Assembly: GCA_003224135.1 (NCBI GenBank)
Contig: QHYO01000374.1
Span: 1 to 5,099 of the forward strand
From: Acidobacteriota bacterium
Lineage (GTDB): Bacteria > Acidobacteriota > Terriglobia > Acidiferrales > UBA7541
Reading direction: 5' to 3'
DNA: 5,099 nt
How positions within the stretch are numbered: the stretch's first letter is position 1; the number at the start of each line of letters is the position of its first letter. The notes beneath the pieces were generated by a model. The model made no database searches and was not told the origin of the DNA. It saw nothing but the letters and a program-made list of their open reading frames with translations. Of this stretch, positions 1-5,099 are shown in pieces. The translations under genes and the position numbers were made by a program.

Positions 1-3000
1 AAAGCCGAACTTGGGAATCCAACGCGCAACGAGCAACCCGGCAAACCTGACGCCAAGCTGAGCGATCGCGGCTTTGGCACCGAGCTGCGTACCGATCCCG
101 TCTTTCTTGGTCTGCAAAAGACGCGTCTCGTTGACCCTGTGATGTCGCTGCCCGGCACGAACGATCATCCCGGCGATTATCGCGCCAGCGGATGCTCGGC
201 GTGCCACGTCATTTACGCCAACGATCGCGATCCCGCGCACTCCGGGGCTTATTCTGTGTTTGGACACTCCGGTACGAGCGCGACGTCCGATCCGACAATC
301 GACAAGACGCAGCCGGGACATCCGATCAAGCACGCATTCACGCGTTCGATTCCTTCAAGCCAGTGCATGGTGTGCCACATGCACCCCGGCACGAACATGC
401 TTACCACCTATTTCGGCGTGACCTGGTGGGACAACGAGATCGACGGCGAGAAGATGTATCCCGCGAGACAGAAAAATCCTAGCGAAGCAGAACGCTACCA
501 GGCAGCAGTACGCAATCCCGAGGCTGCAGCTGCACGTGGACTTTGGAGTGATGAAAAATTCCTCGAGCAAACCGGCACACCTGAATTCAACAAACAGCTT
601 AAGACTACGCAGTTCGCCGATTTTCATGGCCACGGCTGGGTGTATCGCGGCGTCTACGCGCACGACCGGAAAGGTAACTGGCTCGACAGAGACGGCAAGC
701 AAATCGCGTTTGACGATCCCGAACGTTTCGGGAAGGCCGTTCATCTTGCCGACATTCACCTCGAGAAGGGAATGCAATGCACGGATTGCCACTTTGGCCA
801 GGACAATCACGGAAACGGAAAAATCTATGGCGAGCCACGCGCCGCCGTTGAAATTGATTGCGTCGACTGCCACGGCACCATCGGTGCGCGTGCGAGCCTC
901 GTCGCTTCTGGTCCTGCCGCGCCTGCAGGTGGACGCCGTCTCGAAACTCTGCGCACCCCCTGGGGATTACGGCGCTTTGAATGGCGTGCCGACACACTCA
1001 TGCAGCGTTCCATGAACGAACCGAACAGGGAATGGGAAGTCGTTCAGACGCGCGACACTGTTACGCCTGGTAATGTTCATTTCAGTCCGAACTCTTATCG
1101 CGCCAAGTTAATGGGCAAGTCCGGCGAAATTCTCACCGCCTTCCCAAACGATGAGATGATGCTCGCCCACGCCAATAATTCGATGACTTGTTACGCGTGC
1201 CACAGCTCATGGACGCCCACGTGTTTCGGCTGCCATCTTCAGATGACCGCCAATGTGAAGCGTCCGATGCTGCACAATGAGGGCATCACCACCCGCAATT
1301 ACACCAGCTACAATTTTCAAGTTCTTCGCGACGATGTCTACATGCTCGCAGTGGACGGAACCGTCACCGGCCACCGCATCGCGCCCGCACGTTCTTCATG
1401 CGCAGTCTTGGTTAGTTCGCAAAATGCAAATCGTGAATGGCTCTACTACCAGCAGCAAACCATTTCGACGCCGGGCTTGTCTGGCCAGGCATTCAGCACG
1501 TTCGTTCCTCACACCGTTCGCGCCAAAGAAACAAAGCAGTGCAGTGATTGCCACGTCTCCGCTGTCAACGATAACAACGCCTGGATGGCGCAGCTTCTGC
1601 TTCAAGGCACGAATTTTATGAATTTCATGGGCCGCTATATTTACGTGGCCACTGGCGAGCATGGACTCGAAGCCGTGGCGGTCGCCGAACATGACGAGCC
1701 CAATGCAATTTACGGCAGCGATCTCCAGCGCATCGCGTATCCCGACAACTACAAGAAATTCGTGGCGCGTCATCGCGAACTCCCTGCTTCTCACGAGCAC
1801 CCGGGAACCGTCTTTGATGTTCAGGCGCGCGGAGAATATGCATATGCCGCGCAGGGAAAAGGCGGCTTCCGCGTTTTTGACATCGCGAACATCGACAACA
1901 AGGGTTTTTCCGAACGCATGACCACTGCGCCAGTTTCTCCGATTGGCCAAAAATTCTATGTGCCAACAAGAGATGCCGTTGCAGTAGGGACACCGACGAC
2001 GCTCGGTGTCGATCCTCTTCGTGCCCAACTTCCCGAAAACGAAGAACAACCGGTCCCCCAGCTCTACGGTTTTCTTTATGTGGCTGACAGGGAAGAGGGC
2101 CTGGTGGTCATCGGCAACCCTGATTCGAAGGCGAAGAGTCCTGGCGTCGGAACTCTCCTCGATGGAAATCCCGCGAATAATTTTCTGCATCGCGCACTTG
2201 CATTCAATCCTAATGGGATTCTGACAGGCGCACGCCGAATCACGATCGCGGGGAATTTTGCCTACATCCTGACCACTCATAATCTGGTCGTCGTCGATCT
2301 GCAAAATCCCCTTGCGCCAAAAGTCACCGCGACCCTCGGATCGCCTGCACTCGACGATCCTCGCGGGATCGCCGTGCAATTCCGTTACGCGTTTGTCGTC
2401 GATCGATTCGGAGTGAAGGTGCTCGACGTAACCGAGCTCGCGCATCCTAGGTTCGTCGTGAACGCCAAAATTACTTTGGATGACGCCCGCAATATCTACG
2501 TCGCGCGAACCTACGCCTATGTTGCCGCTGGCAAAACCGGAGTCGCCATTGTTGACGTCGAAAATCCCGAAGCGCCACGCCTCGATCAAATCTTCAATGC
2601 GAACAGCCAGCTCAATGACGTGAACGACGTAAAGATTGGCATGGTTGACGCCAGCGCTTTCGCATTTGTGGCCGACGGGAGAAACGGGCTTCGCGTTCTG
2701 CAAATCGTTTCGCCTTGGGATGATCCCGCGCACTTTTCGGGCTTCAGTCCGCGCCCAACTCCCAAATTAATCGCCACCGCAAGAACGAAAGGCTCTGCGC
2801 TCGCGATTTCTAAGGGCATCGATCGCGACCGTGCGGTCGACGAATCGGGCAATCAGATTTCCGTGTTCGGCCGCCGCGGTGCGCGCCCTCTAAATCTCGC
2901 CGAATCGCAAGCCCTTTACCTGCGGAAGGGGCAACTGTACACAGTAATGGACGAACCGGGTAAGCCTCCGGCATTCAACAATTGGGACTCAGGCGGTCGC

Positions 3001-3069
3001 ACTCTATGGCAAGCGTGGCTGGCGAAAGTGGGAAGCTGGTTTGTCTTGTCGCGAGCAGTGCAAAAATAA
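1..3069 (+). CDS. Heptaheme c-type cytochrome fused to a seven-repeat LVIVD beta-propeller (5' partial)
   Basis: The frame is open from base 1 to the TAA at 3067-3069 (1022 residues visible), so the true start and the expected Sec signal peptide lie upstream; the GTG at 139 is an internal Val codon. Seven CxxCH motifs begin at window residues 65 (CSACH), 122 (CMVCH), 260 (CTDCH), 287 (CVDCH), 397 (CYACH), 408 (CFGCH) and 514 (CSDCH). The many other His residues could be distal ligands. From about residue 545 to 907 there are seven repeats of the form [aromatic]-A-[YF]-V-A-x-G-x-x-G-L-x-V-[VL]-D, at about 545, 612, 690, 752, 795, 837 and 886; these match the LVIVD repeat family, which folds as a beta-propeller. 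Covalent heme attachment requires export, so the protein should be periplasmic or on the cell surface, carrying electrons. The propeller would be a docking or binding platform (inference). No membrane anchor is evident in the last 115 residues. The electron partner is unknown. Confidence 0.93.
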   Translation, partial: KAELGNPTRNEQPGKPDAKLSDRGFGTELRTDPVFLGLQKTRLVDPVMSLPGTNDHPGDYRASGCSACHVIYANDRDPAHSGAYSVFGHSGTSATSDPTIDKTQPGHPIKHAFTRSIPSSQCMVCHMHPGTNMLTTYFGVTWWDNEIDGEKMYPARQKNPSEAERYQAAVRNPEAAAARGLWSDEKFLEQTGTPEFNKQLKTTQFADFHGHGWVYRGVYAHDRKGNWLDRDGKQIAFDDPERFGKAVHLADIHLEKGMQCTDCHFGQDNHGNGKIYGEPRAAVEIDCVDCHGTIGARASLVASGPAAPAGGRRLETLRTPWGLRRFEWRADTLMQRSMNEPNREWEVVQTRDTVTPGNVHFSPNSYRAKLMGKSGEILTAFPNDEMMLAHANNSMTCYACHSSWTPTCFGCHLQMTANVKRPMLHNEGITTRNYTSYNFQVLRDDVYMLAVDGTVTGHRIAPARSSCAVLVSSQNANREWLYYQQQTISTPGLSGQAFSTFVPHTVRAKETKQCSDCHVSAVNDNNAWMAQLLLQGTNFMNFMGRYIYVATGEHGLEAVAVAEHDEPNAIYGSDLQRIAYPDNYKKFVARHRELPASHEHPGTVFDVQARGEYAYAAQGKGGFRVFDIANIDNKGFSERMTTAPVSPIGQKFYVPTRDAVAVGTPTTLGVDPLRAQLPENEEQPVPQLYGFLYVADREEGLVVIGNPDSKAKSPGVGTLLDGNPANNFLHRALAFNPNGILTGARRITIAGNFAYILTTHNLVVVDLQNPLAPKVTATLGSPALDDPRGIAVQFRYAFVVDRFGVKVLDVTELAHPRFVVNAKITLDDARNIYVARTYAYVAAGKTGVAIVDVENPEAPRLDQIFNANSQLNDVNDVKIGMVDASAFAFVADGRNGLRVLQIVSPWDDPAHFSGFSPRPTPKLIATARTKGSALAISKGIDRDRAVDESGNQISVFGRRGARPLNLAESQALYLRKGQLYTVMDEPGKPPAFNNWDSGGRTLWQAWLAKVGSWFVLSRAVQK

Positions 3070-3085
3070 TTCGCTTTGTATTCGC

Positions 3086-3103
3086 CTTGTACGTTCGTAC
3101 AGG
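3086..3103. promoter_or_regulatory. Short dyad, CTTGTAC-GTTC-GTACAGG
   Basis: Seven base pairs (one G-T wobble) flank a four-base GTTC loop, starting 17 bases after the cytochrome stop codon. Its position would suit an mRNA 3' hairpin or a protein-binding operator. The stem is short and no T-tract follows, so a classical intrinsic terminator is not well supported. Its right half recurs in inverted orientation at 3167-3175. Confidence 0.3.
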
Positions 3104-3112
3104 TTTCGCCCT

Positions 3113-3131
3113 GCTCACGCCTGGCGTCAGC
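3113..3131. promoter_or_regulatory. 19-base imperfect palindrome centred on 3122
   Basis: Reading outwards from base 3122, eight of nine position pairs are complementary; the exception is a C opposite a C. A T-rich stretch (about 3143-3166) follows after a short gap. It could be a weak terminator hairpin for the cytochrome transcript or an operator for the next gene. Function is not shown by the sequence. Confidence 0.3.
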
Positions 3132-3333
3132 GTTAAAGTCCCTAAATTCTTTCGTTTTAACCTTTTACCTGTACGATGCATCCAACCAGTATTCAACAAT
3201 CGTTTACGTTTCTGTGCATAGCACCCATCAAAATTATTCGTGAGGCGCCAGGCCGTGAACACAGTTAAGGTGTAAACAGCGGGGGCGAACAGCCGCAATG
3301 AGCGGCACAAGGTCCCAATTGGTGGACCGAATG

Positions 3334-3340
3334 AAAGGGG
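3334..3340 (+). promoter_or_regulatory. Ribosome binding site deciding the phosphatase start
   Basis: AAAGGGG lies eight bases before the ATG at 3349, an ideal purine-rich spacing. This favours 3349 over the upstream in-frame ATGs at 3298 and 3331. The ATG at 3298 also has a G-run (about 3281-3286) at a less favourable distance, so the longer form cannot be excluded. Confidence 0.6.
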
Positions 3341-3348
3341 TAGTAAAT

Positions 3349-4188
3349 ATGGTGCAGCAGTATCTTCTGGCTAGCGATTTTGACCAGACACTCAGTTTCA
3401 ACGATTCCGGAGTCGTGCTTGCCGAACTTATCGGCGTCCATGGCTTCCATGACAAAGTCCGCGGCCTGGCGCAAATTAACCTGGTTCAGCAGGGTGCGGA
3501 GCTCTCCTATTTGATCCTGCATGATCCGGAGTTCCGCCGTGTTCGGCGCGAACATCTGGTGGAGGCTGGCAAACTAATCCGCTTGAAGCATGACGTAAAG
3601 CTGTTCGCGAGAACGCTAGACACGCTCGCGGACGGTTACAAATTCGACTTCCACGTAATCTCCGCCGCGCCGCAGGAAATTATTCAGTCGGCGCTCGAAG
3701 ACATCGTGCCACCCGAAAATATTCACGGCACCAAGTTTTACTACGAGCCGGACAACGGTGAAGTGAAGGCGTTCGTTCGCGCATCGGCCGGTTGGGGCAA
3801 GGTTACTGTGCTCGAAGAGATTCGCGCGCAGCTTGGCATCAGCCACGACCACATCGTGTACGTGGGTGACGGCAGCTCCGACTTGCCGGTGATGATGCAC
3901 GTCAATCAATACGACGGGTTGACCATCGCCGTAAGCGAAGCTGAATATATCACGCGCATCGCGCGGCGCACCGTGCTGAGCGACAACGCGATGAGCGTTC
4001 TCGTCCCCGTACTGGAAGAAGTTTTGCGCTGGGATTCTTCAAAAATCCGCCGCTACTTCGCCACGCAGGGATTGATGTTGCGCGAGTGGGGCAAAACACG
4101 CACTGATCTTCTTACCATTGAGGAGTCGCCGGAAGTCCCACCTGTTGACGAGGCTGCGCCTGTTCAGGCGCCCATCACTACGCACTGA
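3349..4188 (+). CDS. HAD-superfamily phosphatase, phosphoserine-phosphatase-like
   Basis: The 279-residue protein (numbered from ATG 3349) has the four HAD motifs in order. Motif I is DFDQT at 10-14, with D10 the expected nucleophile and D12 the acid/base. Motif II is the Ser in HVISAAP (S105), motif III is K151 in GWGKVTV, and motif IV is GDGSSDLP at 173-180, with D174 and D178 binding Mg2+. About 90 residues between motifs I and II fit the small helical C1 cap of the SerB-like subgroup. It should hydrolyse a small phosphomonoester in the cytoplasm; no signal peptide is seen. The substrate is not determined: SerB-like, MtnX-like or another sugar- or amino-acid-phosphate activity are all possible, and there is no serine-biosynthesis neighbour to help. 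About 50 residues follow the core, ending in a Pro/Glu/Ala-rich and probably disordered tail. If translation starts at ATG 3298, 17 residues are added. No obvious defect is seen. Confidence 0.9.
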   Translation: MVQQYLLASDFDQTLSFNDSGVVLAELIGVHGFHDKVRGLAQINLVQQGAELSYLILHDPEFRRVRREHLVEAGKLIRLKHDVKLFARTLDTLADGYKFDFHVISAAPQEIIQSALEDIVPPENIHGTKFYYEPDNGEVKAFVRASAGWGKVTVLEEIRAQLGISHDHIVYVGDGSSDLPVMMHVNQYDGLTIAVSEAEYITRIARRTVLSDNAMSVLVPVLEEVLRWDSSKIRRYFATQGLMLREWGKTRTDLLTIEESPEVPPVDEAAPVQAPITTH

Positions 4189-4207
4189 CTAACTGTCCTT
4201 GAAACTT

Positions 4208-4249
4208 CGGGCACGGCTACGCCTCACAAAGTGGAGACGGCAGTGCCCG
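4208..4249 (+). terminator. Long imperfect stem-loop after the phosphatase gene
   Basis: The outer arms CGGGCAC (4208-4214) and GTGCCCG (4243-4249) are perfectly complementary. An inner stem pairs 4220-4227 with 4231-4239 around an AAA loop, with one mismatch and one bulge. It starts 20 bases after the stop codon, where a transcript-end hairpin is expected. The bases after it (TTGTGTTTCTG) are T-rich but not a clean T-run, so it may be a terminator, a 3' stabilising hairpin or a decayed intergenic repeat. Confidence 0.4.
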
Positions 4250-4284
4250 TTGTGTTTCTGCCACGCCGTTGTATTTCTGCTACG
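4247..4284. repeat. Tandem duplication of a 19-base unit
   Basis: Bases 4247-4265 and 4266-4284 are two adjacent copies of the same 19-base unit, beginning CCGTTGT, with 17 of 19 positions identical. The two differences are transitions (G/A at the eighth base and C/T at the sixteenth). The copies abut exactly, which suggests a local slippage-type duplication. The first copy overlaps the right arm of the stem-loop at 4208-4249. Confidence 0.75.
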
Positions 4285-4291
4285 ACGTGGC
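4260..4291. other. Second stem-loop within the spacer
   Basis: GCCA (4260-4263) pairs with TGGC (4288-4291), and CGTTGTA (4267-4273) pairs with TACGACG (4281-4287) with one G-T wobble, leaving a three-base bulge on the left and a seven-base loop. Eighteen bases further on is a run of six T. It could help end transcription or protect an RNA end; it uses sequence from both copies of the tandem repeat. Confidence 0.35.
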
Positions 4292-4387
4292 ATACGCTTT
4301 AGTCTGCATTTTTTGCGGCGCTAGTTTATTTTTGATGGCGCTGAATAACCATGGCGGAGACTGACTACAAATCTTTGGCAGTCCCTT

Positions 4388-4394
4388 GAGAGGA
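4388..4394 (+). promoter_or_regulatory. Ribosome binding site of the DJ-1-like gene
   Basis: GAGAGGA lies five bases before the ATG at 4400. It is a good Shine-Dalgarno match and supports that start, which also puts the first beta-strand (KKILMLAGD) right at the N-terminus as is usual for the family. Confidence 0.7.
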
Positions 4395-4399
4395 TTTCG

Positions 4400-4981
4400 A
4401 TGGCGAAAAAGAAGATTTTGATGCTGGCGGGCGATTACGTCGAGGACTACGAAATCGTCGTGCCATTCCATGCGCTGCAGATGGTTGGCCACACCGTGCA
4501 CGCCGTCTGCCCCGGAAAAAAATCTGGCGAGTACGTGCCTACTTCAATCCACGATTTTGAAGGCGATCAAACCTATACCGAAAAGCGCGGCCACAATTTT
4601 TCGCTGAACGCCACCTTTGATCAGGTAAAGCCTGAAGATTATGACGCGCTTATCATTCCCGGCGGTCGCGCGCCGGAATATATTCGCATGAATGCTCGCG
4701 TGCTCGAAATCGTGCGCTACTTCATGAAGGAGAACAGGCCGGTCGCGGCAATCTGTCACGCAGCGCAAGTACTTGCCGCTGCCGGGGTGCTCAAAGGGAG
4801 GAAATGCAGCTGCTATCCCGCCACCAGCCCGGATGTGACTCTCGCCGGTGGCACATTCGTGGACGTCGCGATGACCGAAGCCGTAGTGGACGGCAACCTT
4901 GTCAGTGGGCCAGCATGGCCGGCGCTCCAGGCATGGTTAGCCAAATTCCTAACCGTGCTTGGCACAAAAATCGAGCCGTAG
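4400..4981 (+). CDS. DJ-1/PfpI-family protein, plant DJ-1D-like (class I glutamine amidotransferase fold)
   Basis: The 193-residue protein contains the full family signature: N-terminal strand [15 protein letters not shown] with the conserved acidic residue E15; [12 protein letters not shown] at 85-96, whose E93 matches the glutamate that PfpI-type proteins donate across the oligomer interface; and the nucleophile elbow AICHAAQ with C119 and H120. It is longer than the roughly 166-residue PfpI type because of a segment at about 38-72 ([20 protein letters not shown], then [11 protein letters not shown]), which from memory closely resembles a single domain of plant DJ-1D. Family members are described as glyoxalase III (methylglyoxal to lactate), protein deglycases or intracellular peptidases, and these roles are debated; here an aldehyde or glycation defence role in the cytoplasm is the best inference. 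Two further cysteines (C136, C138) sit after the active-site helix. No signal peptide is present. The gene is probably transcribed alone, since structured spacer precedes it and a convergent gene follows 38 bases away. Confidence 0.93.
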   Translation: MAKKKILMLAGDYVEDYEIVVPFHALQMVGHTVHAVCPGKKSGEYVPTSIHDFEGDQTYTEKRGHNFSLNATFDQVKPEDYDALIIPGGRAPEYIRMNARVLEIVRYFMKENRPVAAICHAAQVLAAAGVLKGRKCSCYPATSPDVTLAGGTFVDVAMTEAVVDGNLVSGPAWPALQAWLAKFLTVLGTKIEP

Positions 4982-5019
4982 CTGCGCCCCACCTTAAATT
5001 GTTGCATCTCTGGCCGTGC

Positions 5020-5099
5020 CTACCCGATCTTCATGTGGATTTCGGTTCCGCCCTTTTCGTAACGAACCTCGTCCATAAGTTGGTTGATCATAAAAATTC
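5020..5099 (-). CDS. RsbW/SpoIIAB-like anti-sigma-factor serine kinase, C-terminal fragment
   Basis: Reading the - strand from the window edge, 25 residues are open before the TAG at 5022-5020: IFMINQLMDEVRYEKGGTEI followed by HMKIG. The pattern [hydrophobic]-F-M-I-x-Q-L-M-D-E-V-x-Y-x-x-G-G-T-E-[IV] is typical of the end of the GHKL ATPase domain in RsbW-type anti-sigma kinases, just after the glycine-rich G2 box, which would lie beyond base 5099. Such proteins phosphorylate an anti-anti-sigma partner and hold an alternative sigma factor or other effector in partner-switching control. The 5' part is outside the window, so catalytic residues cannot be checked. It is convergent with the DJ-1-like gene. 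The short length limits certainty. Confidence 0.72.
   Translation of the reverse strand, partial: IFMINQLMDEVRYEKGGTEIHMKIG

Larger units (their letters stand above)
3070..3297. other. Intergenic region with inverted repeats
   Basis: This gap between the cytochrome stop and the phosphatase gene holds no convincing gene. It is AT-richer than its flanks and contains three inverted-repeat elements: a dyad at 3086-3103, a 19-base imperfect palindrome at 3113-3131, and a 9-base inverted pair (3096-3104 with 3167-3175). A promoter for the phosphatase gene and the end of the cytochrome transcript presumably lie here, but no pair of -35 and -10 boxes stands out and neither hairpin is followed directly by a run of T. 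Confidence 0.6.
4189..4399. other. Intergenic spacer with stem-loops and a tandem duplication
   Basis: The 211 bases between the phosphatase stop and the DJ-1-like gene contain a long imperfect stem-loop (4208-4249), a 19-base tandem duplication (4247-4284) and a second stem-loop (4260-4291). A T-run at 4309-4314 and an AT-rich patch around 4322-4334 follow. The promoter of the DJ-1-like gene is probably in the last 100 bases, but no clear consensus boxes are visible. Confidence 0.6.

Noticed and set aside
139..141. GTG as the start of the cytochrome gene
   Set aside because: The frame is open to base 1 with plausible protein sequence, and a c-type cytochrome needs a signal peptide, which is absent after this codon.
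1399..1401. Cysteine at window residue 467 as part of an eighth heme site
   Set aside because: It is followed by AVLV, with no second cysteine or CH pair, so it is not a c-type heme motif.
1396..2733. Long antisense open frame (445 codons) on the - strand
   Set aside because: It lies fully opposite the strongly supported heme and propeller coding frame, and its translation shows no recognisable family. It is a by-product of codon use on the other strand.
3164..3234. Possible sigma-70 promoters ahead of the phosphatase gene (TTTACC with CAGTAT; TTTACG with CAAAAT)
   Set aside because: Each box matches only three or four of six consensus bases, and the second pair has a 20-base gap. In an AT-richer spacer such matches are expected by chance.
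3616..3909. Antisense frame with a His-rich start, opposite the phosphatase gene
   Set aside because: The His-rich start is simply the complement of the codons around HAD motif IV, and there is no independent sign of a gene.
4982..5019. Shared terminator between the convergent DJ-1 and anti-sigma genes
   Set aside because: The 38 bases contain no convincing stem followed by a T-run in either direction.

Overview
The window carries three genes on the + strand, the first cut by the left edge, and the last few codons of a fourth gene on the - strand at the right edge. The cytochrome-propeller architecture, the base composition by eye and the RsbW-like fragment suggest a soil or sediment bacterium, most likely of the Acidobacteriota. 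That assignment is inference from gene content and style; there is no rRNA or other marker gene here.

Layout: (1) 1-3069, a very large exported-type protein, open from the first base, with seven CxxCH heme-binding motifs followed by seven LVIVD-type beta-propeller repeats. (2) 3070-3348, a non-coding stretch with several inverted repeats, leading to a strong ribosome binding site. (3) 3349-4188 (or from 3298), a HAD-superfamily phosphatase of the phosphoserine-phosphatase-like type with all four catalytic motifs. (4) 4189-4399, a spacer with a long imperfect stem-loop, a 19-base tandem duplication and a second stem-loop. (5) 4400-4981, a DJ-1/PfpI-family protein with an intact catalytic set and an internal segment that closely recalls plant DJ-1D. 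(6) 5020-5099 on the - strand, the C-terminal 25 residues of an RsbW/SpoIIAB-type anti-sigma-factor kinase, convergent with the DJ-1 gene.

Nothing shows that these genes form one pathway. The cytochrome is probably a periplasmic or surface electron-transfer protein. The phosphatase and the DJ-1-like enzyme look like cytoplasmic enzymes, separated by over 200 bases of structured spacer, so they are probably separate transcription units. The most unusual element is the fusion of a heptaheme cytochrome to an LVIVD propeller; the next are the structured repeat spacer at 4208-4291 and the plant-like DJ-1D relative. I see no mobile element, CRISPR array, tRNA or rRNA.
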